Source of the DNA: Paramylibacter ulvae
GTDB taxonomy: Bacteria; Pseudomonadota; Alphaproteobacteria; Rhodobacterales; Rhodobacteraceae
Assembly: GCF_014652655.1 (NCBI RefSeq)
Contig: NZ_BMZF01000005.1
Location: 62,001-126,000, forward strand
Direction of reading: 5' to 3'
DNA length: 64,000 bases
Shown here: positions 20,415 through 29,364 of the stretch, piece after piece
How positions within the stretch are numbered: the stretch's first letter is position 1
How the letters are laid out: every line of letters starts with the position of its first letter
Made by a program: the position numbers and the translations under genes
The notes under the pieces: model-generated
Told to the model about the DNA's origin: nothing
What the model saw: the letters and a program-made list of their open reading frames with translations, nothing else
Database searches by the model: none

Positions 20415-20802
20415 AATATTGTGCGTATGATTTTTCTTCGACCAATGCAGAGCCAAGCGCCAAATTGATCTGTTTTTTCAAATCGGCGCGTTTATCATTG
20501 GTCACATAAACTGCGCGTGCTAATTTCACAAACGTATCACCAAAATCTTTGGCACGCTCACAATCGCGGATATCGTCTTCGATCACCCAAAGCTGTTTGT
20601 TTACGTCCAACAATGCCTGCTGTAATGCGTTGATTTGGGCTGTATCTGGGATGTGCTGATCGGCAACGCTCTGTAACGCCGCCCGTTCGATTTCAACATT
20701 CGCAAGTTTGGCGCTATCGCTGATATTTTCGGATTTGATTTCCAAAATGGTTAACTTATCCAGCAATTCACCAGGTGCGATGGGGGTCATAATTTCGGTC
20801 AT
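20413..20802 (-). CDS. DUF6165 family protein
   Basis: 129 residues, helical, no signal peptide. The start (TPIAPGELLDKLTILEIKSE) and the repeating Leu-rich helices fit the family DUF6165, which I know as a companion of TPR-glycosyltransferase genes. No catalytic residues are evident. Its ATG overlaps the stop of the upstream glycosyltransferase gene by four bases, so the pair is translated together and probably acts in the same surface-sugar pathway. Confidence 0.8.
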   Translation of the reverse strand: MTEIMTPIAPGELLDKLTILEIKSENISDSAKLANVEIERAALQSVADQHIPDTAQINALQQALLDVNKQLWVIEDDIRDCERAKDFGDTFVKLARAVYVTNDKRADLKKQINLALGSALVEEKSYAQY

Positions 20803-22148
20803 GATTGTTTTTTCACCAATTGTTTAATGTCTTTGTAGAGCGATTTAAAAACGCCATCCCAATCGCCCGCCGTTTTCTGACGGATCAGGCACATGGTTGG
20901 ATACCACGGCGTTTCCTTGGGGTGGGGTTCGTATAGCCAGTAAGCCTCGGAATGGAGCAGATTCCAAACTGGCACGCCAAGTGATCCCGCAACATGCGCG
21001 ATGGCGCTGTCCATTGTGACAACTAAATCAAGCTGTTTAATTAACGCAGCACTATCTGCGAAATCACGATCATGCCCTGCCGCATCAACAATAAACGCAT
21101 TCGCGCCATCCTTGATGAAATCGTCATGCAATGGTCCCTTGTACAGTGAAAACATTTGCAGGTTTTCGATATCCGTCAGTTCCAAAAATTTGTGATGATC
21201 AAACGATCGTTTGTGGTTAGCGCGGTAGGTTATAGAACCCGACCATAACACGCCCAGCTTAAATTGATCGCCAAATGGTGCGATTATTGCGTTTGCACGC
21301 GCGATTGAATCCGCTGGCGTATGCAATGTGGCGGGGGCAGGAACGGTATCAAACGTTGTCCCCAAATATCGCGGTAAATCCATCATTGGCACCCAATAAT
21401 CGGCACCTGCAATTTCTGACTTTTTACTGACGAATGCATCAATGCCCGCTGTGCGTGACAGCAATCGTACCAATGGTGGTTTGCACAAGAATTTCACGTA
21501 GGCACCGCGTGCCTTTAGCCCCGCAAAAAAACGCGCCATCAATATCGTATCACCAAACCCTTGTTCGGGCGTGACGACGATTGTTTTGCCGTTCAAATCT
21601 TGGCCGCGCCAAATTGGAAAATCAAAGTCAGGCAGCGATATTTCATCCCCCTGCCAGCGCCATTCAAATTCGTCAAACCCCTGTGGGTATTCTCCCAATG
21701 ACAGATGGGCCATCGCCAGTTGAATGTGTAACTCGGCGTGATCGGGGAATTTTTTCACACCCGATTGCAATATTTTTTGCGCGTCTTTGTATTTACCGGC
21801 ACCGCGATAAAATTTGCCCAACATCGCGTGGTTCATTGGATCATCGGGTTCAAGTTTCAGCAACTGTTTGCGTAACTTTACCGCTTGTTTTGGATCACCT
21901 GCATCGAAATATGCATTACTGGCATTGCCTAGTATCTGTGCGGTATGTTTCCCGCGCAACGCACGTTCGTGCGCAATAACCGCGTAATCGAATTGTTGCG
22001 TTGTGCGAAACAGCGCGCCCAGATTTGACCACATGACATGATCATGCGGGGATGTTTCCAAATACCGCGCATACGACTTTTTTGCCAAATCGTATTTTTT
22101 CGCGCTGTGCTGGGAAATTGCCGTTTGGCGTAATTCTGAAGGTTTCAT
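20799..22148 (-). CDS. TPR protein with glycosyltransferase family 9-like domain
   Basis: 449 residues. The first 180 hold tetratricopeptide repeats (AQILGNASNAYFDAGDPKQA, LGKFYRGAGKYKDA). The rest resembles the ADP-heptose transferase fold: TPEQGFGDTILMARF at the domain start, KLGVLWSGS, and the acceptor end VVTMDSAIAHVAGSLGVPVW. Such proteins transfer sugars to lipopolysaccharide, pili or flagellin. Substrate cannot be inferred. Coupled to the DUF6165 gene downstream (ATGA overlap). Confidence 0.82.
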   Translation of the reverse strand: MKPSELRQTAISQHSAKKYDLAKKSYARYLETSPHDHVMWSNLGALFRTTQQFDYAVIAHERALRGKHTAQILGNASNAYFDAGDPKQAVKLRKQLLKLEPDDPMNHAMLGKFYRGAGKYKDAQKILQSGVKKFPDHAELHIQLAMAHLSLGEYPQGFDEFEWRWQGDEISLPDFDFPIWRGQDLNGKTIVVTPEQGFGDTILMARFFAGLKARGAYVKFLCKPPLVRLLSRTAGIDAFVSKKSEIAGADYWVPMMDLPRYLGTTFDTVPAPATLHTPADSIARANAIIAPFGDQFKLGVLWSGSITYRANHKRSFDHHKFLELTDIENLQMFSLYKGPLHDDFIKDGANAFIVDAAGHDRDFADSAALIKQLDLVVTMDSAIAHVAGSLGVPVWNLLHSEAYWLYEPHPKETPWYPTMCLIRQKTAGDWDGVFKSLYKDIKQLVKKQS

Positions 22149-22326
22149 AATTTACGTACCAATAATTTTATTTGCATCAAATAATGCCTCGTTGGGGGGA
22201 ATATAGGCACTATATCAACGGTTTGACAGTAAAAATTAATACTGTTTCACATTGTTGTATTCAATGCATGGTTTTGGTTTATACATACACGAAACACGCG
22301 ATGTGTTGCAAATACGGGGCCGCCAA

Positions 22327-23709
22327 ATGACAGATACATCCAGCATTGAACACGCACAAACGGATCGCGCGTATGAGATTGATTCAGGGTTTATCAATGC
22401 AGTTCTTAGCGCGGTTGAGGATGGCGCACGCGATGATTTAATCGCGCTGTTTGAACCACTTCACGCCGCTGACATCGCCGATGTATTGGAACAAGTCAGC
22501 CCCGCCGAACGCGAAGCTGTTGTTGCCCTGTGGGGCGACGAGGTTGACGGCGAGGTTTTCGCCGAAATGGACGAAGATATCAGTGTCGAGCTGATGGAAA
22601 ACCTGTCCGATGATATCATCGGCGAGGCAATGCGTGATCTGGATACAGATGACGTTGTCGATTTGATCGAAGACATGGACGAGCCGCAAAAAGAGCGGGT
22701 TCTTGAAACATTAGAAGAGGCTGATCGCGCCGCCGTTCAACAATCGCTGTCCTATCCGGAGGAAAGCGCAGGGCGTTTGATGCAGCGCGAATTGGTTATG
22801 GCGCCAACGCATTGGCTTGTTGGTGATGCGATTGATGAAATGCGCAAATCCGATGATCTGCCTGAACGGTTTTATGATGTTGTGATTGTTGATCCACGCC
22901 TGAAACCCGTGGGCAAGGTGCCGTTATCCAGCCTTATGTCGCACCCGCGTGATACCCCGTTGACCGAAATTATGGACGAAGAATTTCGCACCATCCCCGT
23001 CAGCCAATCCCAAGAAGACGTCGCATATGCGTTTAACCAATATAACATGGTGTCCGCACCCGTGGTGGATGCACAGGATCGTCTGGTTGGTGTCATCACC
23101 ATGGATGACGCGATGGAAGTGTTGGAAGAAGAGGCCGAAGAAGACATCATGTTATTGGCGGGTGTTGGCGATGAAACCCTGCACGACAGCACATGGAACA
23201 CGACCAAATTGCGGTTTCCTTGGCTTGCGGTAAACCTTGTAACATCGATTTTGGCATCGCTCGTGATCGCGCAATTTTCCAGCACGATCGAGGCGATTGT
23301 CGCATTGGCGATCCTGATGCCGATTGTGGCCTCTATGGGGGGGAACGCGGGGACGCAAACTTTGACCGTGGCCGTGCGCGCACTTGCAACCAAGGATTTA
23401 ACGCCATCTAACGCTTGGCGGGTGATACGCCGCGAAATGTTTGTGGGTCTGTTAAATGGTTGTATTTTTGCAGTAATTATCGGGATTGTCGGGGTTGCGT
23501 GGTTTGGCACACCGATGTTGGGCGTTGTGTTGGGCTTGGCGATGGTCGTGAACCTGTTGGTCGCGGGATTGGCGGGAATCATGGTGCCGATTGTGCTGGA
23601 TAAAATGGGCGTTGACCCAGCATTGGCATCGAGCGCGTTTGTAACAACCGTTACCGATGTTGTCGGGTTTTTCGTATTCTTGGGGCTAGCAGGCGCGCTA
23701 TTGCTGTAA
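22327..23709 (+). CDS. mgtE: Magnesium transporter MgtE
   Basis: 460 residues from ATG 22327; an in-frame TTG at 22252 would add 25 residues unlike the family. Domain order is the acidic MgtE N domain (residues about 30-130, HAADIADVLEQVSPAER), a pair of CBS domains (about 135-260), and five membrane helices with the signatures MGGNAGTQTL and DPALASSAFVTTVTDVVGF. Magnesium binding to the cytosolic domains gates the channel in characterised homologues. I saw no evident magnesium riboswitch in the 178-bp upstream spacer. It abuts a convergent gene with no space. Confidence 0.94.
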   Translation: MTDTSSIEHAQTDRAYEIDSGFINAVLSAVEDGARDDLIALFEPLHAADIADVLEQVSPAEREAVVALWGDEVDGEVFAEMDEDISVELMENLSDDIIGEAMRDLDTDDVVDLIEDMDEPQKERVLETLEEADRAAVQQSLSYPEESAGRLMQRELVMAPTHWLVGDAIDEMRKSDDLPERFYDVVIVDPRLKPVGKVPLSSLMSHPRDTPLTEIMDEEFRTIPVSQSQEDVAYAFNQYNMVSAPVVDAQDRLVGVITMDDAMEVLEEEAEEDIMLLAGVGDETLHDSTWNTTKLRFPWLAVNLVTSILASLVIAQFSSTIEAIVALAILMPIVASMGGNAGTQTLTVAVRALATKDLTPSNAWRVIRREMFVGLLNGCIFAVIIGIVGVAWFGTPMLGVVLGLAMVVNLLVAGLAGIMVPIVLDKMGVDPALASSAFVTTVTDVVGFFVFLGLAGALLL

Positions 23710-25641
23710 TTACTTGGTGATCAACAAGGTGCGATTGCGTGAACCTTTGGTGATTTTGACTGAACTTTCACCAATGCCAGATAATTTCCAGCCACTGACA
23801 CGTTCACCATTTTTCAATGTCACATAACGCCCACCTGGCGTGCGAAATAATGCACGGCGTTGTTTTGGCGTACCAAAAACACCAACGAGGCTGAGCTGGT
23901 TTTTTTGAAACACTTTGCTTGGCGTACCCCGCGTTGTCACGCTTTCTCTTTTGGTTTGCGTTGCAGGTGCAGAGGCAAGTTTGATTTGTTCTTTTTTCGT
24001 TTTTGCAACGGTACGGGCAAAGCTGGATGATTTACGCGGTGGAAATGGGCTTACGCGGATGGCGCTGCGCGATGCTTTGGCGATGTTGGATTGGATTTCA
24101 CGCAATCGTGCCTGTTCCGCAGCGCGCGCACGTTGTGCGGCGATTTCTGCGGTTGTGTATTGTGGTTGCGCTGGTTCTGGGGCAACCGTTGGTTCGGTTT
24201 TTGCCACAGGTGCAACCGTAGCCGTGAATTGTTTTGGGCGCGATTTTGGCGCATATCCGCGCAACGCAGGGTTCGCGCGATCTAACATGCTGGGCGCGGG
24301 GGCATTGGTTGTAATGCCGCTGGGTCGCGCACGCGGCCGTTCGCCTGCCAATTCAGGGTTTGCCAGCGCCAACATATCAACCACTGGGTCTTGTGGCGTT
24401 TCGGGAACAACAGCTTGTTGTTCGGGATCGATGGGTGAAACGGGGCTGTCCGTTTGCACGGCAACGGGTGTTTCAACGGGTGCGGGGGTATCCGCATGAT
24501 CGCGCATCTTAGGGCGATATTTGGCCAATTCAGGATTGGCCAGCGCTAATAAATCAACTTCTGGTGCGCTGGTTTCTGGTTTTGGCTCTGTGACAGGCGT
24601 CGTTTCCACAACCGTTTGCGCTGGTATTGACGCGGATGAATCAAGCGGCGTTACGGGCAACACATCGGTGACCTGTGGCGCTGTGTCCAAAACTGTGGGT
24701 GTTGAGGCTGTTTCAGGTTTTTCATCCGTGGTCATATGAGCAGGGCGCATTTTTGGGCGCGGCTGATCCGCATCCGGTTCCACACGCGATGGGGGCAATA
24801 CCGATGGCTTGCCGCTGAACAAGGTGAAACCATCGGGGCTGATCGTTCCGTTAATGCTTGGCTCCAGTGCAGCAAGGCGCACAAAGTCATGTGAAATCGC
24901 TTTGCTCGTGGTTTTTACCCCTTTGATTTTTTCATGCGCGATGACAGATTTTAGCGTGGCTTGATCTGTAGGCACAATGTTGCGCACCACAGGGCGTTTT
25001 TGTACAGCATCCACAGATGCGTTGATGGTGATATCCGCCACGATGGGCTGTGTTGGGATCGTCTCAGATGTATCGGCATCCACATTCCAGTCAGCCTGCC
25101 AAATTCCAAACCCTATCATTACCATACCAACCGTCGCGAGGGCTGGCTTTATCCTGTTCCAGATATTGCGCGGAGCGATAGGTGGCTGAAACACAGGTTC
25201 ATTTGAAAATCCAAATTGGCGCCAACGGGATGTGTATCCAGACGGGCTAAACCCTAGCGTTTGGGCGTATGTGGCGGCCTCTTCTAATGTGGTGGCATCA
25301 ACGGCGGCGACATTATTTTCACAGCTCATCTCTGCCATGCAAATTACCAACCGTTCTGCAGGGATATTTGTGAGCGTTGAAATTTTATGCGCGACGGTTG
25401 TTTCATCGGTTTCGTCGATGGTGGTGAACAATACTTCGCTGGTGGGGATCATCACGGCAACGCGTGCGGGCATCGCGGGAACGGGCTGCGCTTGTTTGCG
25501 CATGTCTTTTATCACGTTTTTGAAATCGGGTGCATCGGTTTGTGTTTCGATCAACGGAATCCAAACATCATCGGTTGCGCGGTGTAACAAACACACGCGT
25601 TCATTTGAAAGTTCTAATGCATAATTTGGTCGAATCTTCAC
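23710..25641 (-). CDS. Large single-pass membrane protein with ANPEL repeats
   Basis: 643 residues. About 170 residues of mixed globular sequence come first (MKIRPNYALELSNERVCLLH), then one membrane helix (ATVGMVMIGFGIW), then a long Pro/Thr/Val-rich region expected to be periplasmic. This region carries three copies of a motif: LANPELAKYRPKMR, LANPELAGERPRAR and ANPALRGYAPKSRPK. The last 60 residues form a compact domain (VGVFGTPKQRRALFRTPGGR) resembling PilP/GspC-type domains of pilus or secretion systems. Rhodobacterales carry similar proteins, sometimes misnamed as translation factors. I do not know the function; a cell-envelope scaffold is a guess. Confidence 0.75.
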   Translation of the reverse strand: MKIRPNYALELSNERVCLLHRATDDVWIPLIETQTDAPDFKNVIKDMRKQAQPVPAMPARVAVMIPTSEVLFTTIDETDETTVAHKISTLTNIPAERLVICMAEMSCENNVAAVDATTLEEAATYAQTLGFSPSGYTSRWRQFGFSNEPVFQPPIAPRNIWNRIKPALATVGMVMIGFGIWQADWNVDADTSETIPTQPIVADITINASVDAVQKRPVVRNIVPTDQATLKSVIAHEKIKGVKTTSKAISHDFVRLAALEPSINGTISPDGFTLFSGKPSVLPPSRVEPDADQPRPKMRPAHMTTDEKPETASTPTVLDTAPQVTDVLPVTPLDSSASIPAQTVVETTPVTEPKPETSAPEVDLLALANPELAKYRPKMRDHADTPAPVETPVAVQTDSPVSPIDPEQQAVVPETPQDPVVDMLALANPELAGERPRARPSGITTNAPAPSMLDRANPALRGYAPKSRPKQFTATVAPVAKTEPTVAPEPAQPQYTTAEIAAQRARAAEQARLREIQSNIAKASRSAIRVSPFPPRKSSSFARTVAKTKKEQIKLASAPATQTKRESVTTRGTPSKVFQKNQLSLVGVFGTPKQRRALFRTPGGRYVTLKNGERVSGWKLSGIGESSVKITKGSRNRTLLITK

Positions 25642-25785
25642 GTTCGTTTTACCTCTGCGTTGCCCACCACGCTGTAAAATTATCCTATACGTTTTTTCCT
25701 GACTGTAAAAGGAAAGCTATTGTGTAATTGGCATTACAAGCGATTTTTTACCGATAAATCAGGCTGATAATCGGGAAATGATGGG

Positions 25786-26205
25786 TTAGGTCATCAATCG
25801 TGGATATTCGATTTTTGGACATCGATTTTGCACCACTTGCAGCCCCGCATCAGCCGCGGTTTTTGCGGCGCCATCGTGCTCAACACCCAGCTGCGCCCAA
25901 ATGGTTTTTAGCGAGGGCAGGGCGGTGATTGCCTCACTGATGATATCAGGCAGGTTTTCAGAGCGGCGAAAAATGTCGATCATATCAATATCGATGTCTT
26001 TCGGGATGTCGGACAGACTGGCGTAAACGGTTTCGCCAAATAATTCTTGTCCGGCAAGCCCGGGGTTCACACCAATCACACGATAACCAAGATCCTTGAG
26101 GAACAATGAAACATAATGGGATGGCCGCGCGGGGTTTGCCGATGCGCCCACACAAGCGATAGTTTTTGTTTCGGTGAAAATCTTGTGAATCAATACGTCT
26201 GTCAT
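25786..26205 (-). CDS. CoA-binding protein, YccU-like
   Basis: 139 residues forming a Rossmann fold of the CoA_binding family: TIACVGASANPARPSHYVS at the start, DIDMIDIFRRSENLPDII in the middle and the C-terminal Cys in VVQNRCPKIEY. The family is widespread and its cellular role is unsettled; homologues bind CoA. The gene stands alone, with a minus-strand terminator upstream at 26242-26267 separating it from the YHS gene. Confidence 0.88.
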   Translation of the reverse strand: MTDVLIHKIFTETKTIACVGASANPARPSHYVSLFLKDLGYRVIGVNPGLAGQELFGETVYASLSDIPKDIDIDMIDIFRRSENLPDIISEAITALPSLKTIWAQLGVEHDGAAKTAADAGLQVVQNRCPKIEYPRLMT

Positions 26206-26241
26206 ATGAACACCTTGGCGCGTTACGATTGAAATGCAAAG

Positions 26242-26267
26242 AAAAAAGCGCCCAGAAACTGGGCGCT
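26242..26267 (-). terminator. Intrinsic terminator, minus strand
   Basis: AGCGCCCAG and CTGGGCGCT (26247-26255 and 26259-26267) form a 9-bp stem with a 3-base loop; read on the minus strand it ends in six T (26242-26247). It ends the transcript coming from the YHS gene and a possible tiny frame at 26288-26338. Confidence 0.88.
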
Positions 26268-26287
26268 AAGTGTGGAACGAGGGACAG

Positions 26288-26338
26288 TTATACGATGAGT
26301 TCCAACATCGTATTCTTTAGATAGGGATGATTAGCCAT
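26288..26338 (-). CDS. Possible 16-residue peptide MANHPYLKNTMLELIV
   Basis: A 16-codon frame lies 15 bases downstream of the YHS gene and 20 bases before the terminator on the same transcript. The peptide MANHPYLKNTMLELIV is the only product of this 3' stretch. There is no good ribosome binding site, so expression is uncertain; it could equally be part of a 3' untranslated region or small RNA. Confidence 0.25.
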   Translation of the reverse strand: MANHPYLKNTMLELIV

Positions 26339-26353
26339 ATTTAAAGGGTTTGA

Positions 26354-26809
26354 TCATTTCAACACATCTGGCCAATTGGCGTTTGCGCGGCTGATATTGC
26401 CAGCCGTGTCTTGTTGCCATGTGGCGCGTACATCGGTGTTGAAATTTAAATACAGCTTATCATCAACGATGGTCCATGCATCTGGATCTGTTTTTGCCGT
26501 TGCACCATTTGCCACTGCATATGCACAATATCCACCGTATTGCGGTGCATATTTTTCAGGGTTTTCGATGAACATGGATTTATTCTGTTCGGTTGCAAAC
26601 AACCACGCGGAACCGTGCCAATCATATGAAATGTCACGATTTCCCTTAACGGGAGCGGATTGGGTGAAATACGCCACGGGATCATATCCATTAATCGCCG
26701 TACCATCGTTGGCAAACACAGGTGGCTTGGACGCATGAACCGCGGTGGCAAGGGTGGCAAGACCCGCAGCAAAAGCATGGCGCAATACGCGACGACGAGA
26801 AAAAACCAT
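26354..26809 (-). CDS. Exported YHS-domain protein
   Basis: 151 residues from ATG 26809, which has an AAAGG ribosome binding site; a longer frame up to 26866 lacks one. The N-terminus MVFSRRRVLRHAFAAGLATL resembles a twin-arginine signal, with cleavage after VHA. The remainder is a YHS domain (INGYDPVAYF, ENPEKYAPQYGGYCAYAVA), a short metal-binding module found in copper and heavy-metal proteins and in many Roseobacter exported proteins of unknown role. Metal binding here is inferred from the family. Export before folding of a cofactor protein would fit the Tat-type signal. Confidence 0.85.
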   Translation of the reverse strand: MVFSRRRVLRHAFAAGLATLATAVHASKPPVFANDGTAINGYDPVAYFTQSAPVKGNRDISYDWHGSAWLFATEQNKSMFIENPEKYAPQYGGYCAYAVANGATAKTDPDAWTIVDDKLYLNFNTDVRATWQQDTAGNISRANANWPDVLK

Positions 26810-26897
26810 TGGGTTAACCTTTCTAAACTCTGATTTGAAATCAGTATAGAAATTCTTAACCACCACGCAATTTGGGATACGCGAATGTGAAATCGCG

Positions 26898-27707
26898 TTA
26901 CTTCTTCATTGGCCCAAGTGATGTGCGCGCCGCATAGAGCGATACCGCCGCTGCATTGGATACATTCAACGATCCAAATTCGCCTGCAAAATCAATCTTG
27001 GCCAAAATATCCACGGTTTCTTTAGTCAAATCGCGAAGCCCGGGACCCTCGGCACCCATTACAATCGCGGTGGGGCGATTTTTATGCACGAATAATACAT
27101 CATCCAACACATCATTCGCCGCGCCATCCATTCCGATCAGGAAATACCCCATGTCCTGTAAGGTTTTCATCGCCGTCACCAGATTGCGAATTTTGATATA
27201 TGGTTGGCGTTCCAACGCGCCCGATGCGGTTTTCGCCAACGCACCTGTTTCGGGTGCACTGTGGCGGGTGGGGGCGATGACGGCGCGCGCGCCAAACACT
27301 TCGGCAGAACGCAAAATCGCACCAACGTTATGGGGATCGGTCACACGATCAAGCAATATGATCAACGGGTTGTCACCGCGCGGGGCACAAGATTCGGATA
27401 AACTCCCCCAATCCAGTGGTTTCACCTCTAGGGCGGCACCTTGGTGAACTGAATTTGGATCAATGGGCACATTGAATTTGCGCGGGTCTTGGATTTCGGG
27501 TGTCATTCCGCTTTTGGTGATGGCATCGGCCAACCGATCGGCGGCGTTTTTGGTCACTACCAACCGCAAGCGTTCGCGCATGGGGTTTTCCAAGGCATCG
27601 CGCACCGCGTGAATACCAAATAACCAAACCGTTTCCGCTGCACTTGCTGCGCGTGCGCGTTCTTTTTCAACCACCCAGATGGGTTTTTTCTTGTTTCGAG
27701 GGGCCAT
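26898..27707 (-). CDS. rlmB: 23S rRNA 2'-O-ribose methyltransferase (RlmB/TrmH family)
   Basis: 269 residues from ATG 27707. The basic start (APRNKKKP) is followed by a substrate-binding domain (GIHAVRDALENPMRERLRLV) and the knotted SpoU domain with ILLDRVTDPHNVGAILRSAE, the central KTASGALE and the cofactor site VMGAEGPGLRDLT. RlmB methylates G2251 of 23S rRNA in E. coli; TrmH paralogues act on tRNA, so the exact substrate is an assumption. It is divergent from the tRNA-Tyr gene, which lies 150 bp away. Confidence 0.9.
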   Translation of the reverse strand: MAPRNKKKPIWVVEKERARAASAAETVWLFGIHAVRDALENPMRERLRLVVTKNAADRLADAITKSGMTPEIQDPRKFNVPIDPNSVHQGAALEVKPLDWGSLSESCAPRGDNPLIILLDRVTDPHNVGAILRSAEVFGARAVIAPTRHSAPETGALAKTASGALERQPYIKIRNLVTAMKTLQDMGYFLIGMDGAANDVLDDVLFVHKNRPTAIVMGAEGPGLRDLTKETVDILAKIDFAGEFGSLNVSNAAAVSLYAARTSLGPMKK

Positions 27708-27796
27708 AATTACCAAATTTCCTGTGTTGATCCGTCTTTACACGCAACAGATGACAGAGCAAGTCATCTTGTGTCACATTTCTTGTGCTTTTGTGG

Positions 27797-27824
27797 TTGA
27801 CGCAGTGCGACGGGCTGACTATTC
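27797..27824 (+). promoter_or_regulatory. Promoter of the tRNA-Tyr gene
   Basis: TTGACG (27797-27802) and CTATTC (27819-27824) are spaced by 16 bases, with about 35 bases from the -10 element to the tRNA. The CTAT-type -10 box is frequent at tRNA and rRNA promoters of alphaproteobacteria. Confidence 0.6.
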
Positions 27825-27858
27825 AGGCGCTCGTTGATAGGCGAATATGCAAATCAAT

Positions 27859-27942
27859 GGGCGACGCGCTGCAAGGTGCGGCAGTGGACTGTAACTCCGC
27901 CGAGGTAACTCATGCCTGGTTCGATTCCAGGGTCGCCCACCA
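27859..27942 (+). tRNA. tRNA-Tyr (anticodon GTA), atypical core
   Basis: Acceptor GGGCGAC pairs fully with GTCGCCC; D stem GCTG/CGGC; anticodon stem GTGGA/TCCGC around loop CTGTAAC (GTA at 27891-27893); long variable arm GAG-GTAA-CTC; T arm CCTGG-TTCGATT-CCAGG; A73 and an encoded CCA at 27940-27942. The long variable arm fits bacterial tRNA-Tyr. Position 8 is G instead of the nearly universal U, and by this folding position 14 is C instead of A. All stems are intact, so it is probably functional and not a pseudogene. A promoter lies 35 bases upstream. Confidence 0.88.
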
Positions 27943-28052
27943 CTTTCTTTCTTTGATGTAAAATCCGCTCAAATTGGTCTGGTTGATCTTTATGGCTATT
28001 CTTTTGGATGAAAATTTCTTAAAGACTGTGCCAAGTCATAAGGGGTAAAATA

Positions 28053-29036
28053 GTGAGCCAGCCATATAACATTTGTGCAATTGTTCAGGCTGGGCGGCTG
28101 GAATTTGAGGCGTTGATTTTCACGCTCAGCTTTCGCCATCACAATCCCAATTTTGCGGGGCGTTTGATTCTGTTGCAACCTGAACAGGGCGATAAATGGG
28201 ATCACGACACGCATGTATCACCTGATGTGCGCGCACTTTTGGAACAGCATGGCGCGGAAATTATCATGTTTCAAAACCATGATTTCGGGCAATGGTATCC
28301 ACAGGGTAACAAAATCGAAGCACTGGCGGCCATGCCCGCAAACCAACCCTTTGTGTTTTTTGACACTGACACTTTGTTCACGGGATCAATTGATGATGTG
28401 CCATTTGATTTTGACCGCCCATCGGCATCGATGAAACGTGAAAACACTTGGCCCAAGATCGAATTATATGGTCCCGATGCGCACGTGATTTGGAATTCGC
28501 TCTATGATAAATTCGGGCTTGATTTCGATGCATCCCAAGACACCAGTTTCCCCCACGGGTATTGGCAACGATATCTATATTTCAATGCGGGCTGGTTTTT
28601 TTACAAAGACGCGCACGAATTTTGCGAAATTTATCGCCAATATGCCCATGACATTTTGCATGATTCCCCGCCGGAATTGGTGACGCAAACGTTCGATCCA
28701 TGGTTGGATCAGGTGGCATTGCCGTTGGTCATTCATCGCCTTGGCGGCGCACGCAACACCATTCCAACGGGATTGTTGGACGGGTCGGTAACGTGCCATT
28801 ATCGTGTGATTTCGCTGCTCTATGCGAAAGAGCCCGATGAAACGGTGGCGTTTTTACAAGAATTGGTCGCGCCCAACAAAATCAAAAAAGTCTTGAAACG
28901 ATATGATCCATTCAAAAAGGCGATTTATCAATCAAAGGGTAAACGCGCGCGCGACATGTTTGATCGCGATAACCTGCCGCGCAAAGAAGAAGAAATCCGT
29001 AAGCGTTTGAAAAACCGTAATCTTTGGGAACGATAA
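28053..29036 (+). CDS. Glycosyltransferase-like protein (GT-A fold)
   Basis: 327 residues, no signal peptide. The N-terminus ICAIVQAGRLEFEALIFTLS and the acidic FVFFDTDTLF (a DxD-type metal site near residue 107) suggest a nucleotide-sugar transferase of the GT-A type. The C-terminal 60 residues are basic and helical. The GTG start at 28053 follows AAGGGG. I do not recognise a named family; similar orphan genes occur near the his cluster in Roseobacters. Convergent with hisE, four bases apart. Confidence 0.65.
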   Translation: MSQPYNICAIVQAGRLEFEALIFTLSFRHHNPNFAGRLILLQPEQGDKWDHDTHVSPDVRALLEQHGAEIIMFQNHDFGQWYPQGNKIEALAAMPANQPFVFFDTDTLFTGSIDDVPFDFDRPSASMKRENTWPKIELYGPDAHVIWNSLYDKFGLDFDASQDTSFPHGYWQRYLYFNAGWFFYKDAHEFCEIYRQYAHDILHDSPPELVTQTFDPWLDQVALPLVIHRLGGARNTIPTGLLDGSVTCHYRVISLLYAKEPDETVAFLQELVAPNKIKKVLKRYDPFKKAIYQSKGKRARDMFDRDNLPRKEEEIRKRLKNRNLWER

Positions 29037-29040
29037 CGGT

Positions 29041-29361
29041 TTATTTTTTCTTGCGCTCGGCCTTTTCAACCAATCCTGATTTGCCTTCGCGACGTTCCAA
29101 TTCTTCTAAAACGTCTTCGTATTTTACGCCGCATGATGACAGCATGATCAACAGGTGAAATAAAACATCTGCCGCTTCTTCGGTTAGCTTTTTACGCCGT
29201 CCCTTGGCCGCTTCGATGATTGCTTCGACCGCTTCTTCGCCAAATTTTTCCGCACATTTTTCAGGGCCACGTGCAAAAAGTTTTGCGGCATAAGATTTCT
29301 TTTCGTCTTCGCCTTTGCGCTTTTCAATTGTGTGGGCAAGACGTGTTAATACATTTGGCAT
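29041..29361 (-). CDS. hisE: Phosphoribosyl-ATP pyrophosphatase
   Basis: 106 residues, the usual length of separate HisE proteins. Key elements are EEAVEAIIEAAKGRRK and LTEEAADVLFHLLIMLSSCG, the metal-binding Glu/Asp residues of the MazG-like fold. It hydrolyses phosphoribosyl-ATP in step two of histidine synthesis. A Lys-rich tail ends the protein. The start is three bases beyond the hisF stop, so it belongs to the hisA-hisF-hisE unit. Confidence 0.94.
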   Translation of the reverse strand: MPNVLTRLAHTIEKRKGEDEKKSYAAKLFARGPEKCAEKFGEEAVEAIIEAAKGRRKKLTEEAADVLFHLLIMLSSCGVKYEDVLEELERREGKSGLVEKAERKKK

Positions 29362-29364
29362 TGC

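Noticed and set aside
26880-26905. ACGCGA/TCGCGT inverted repeat at the end of rlmB as a terminator
   Set aside because: The loop overlaps the end of the gene, the stem is short and no T-tract follows on the minus strand.
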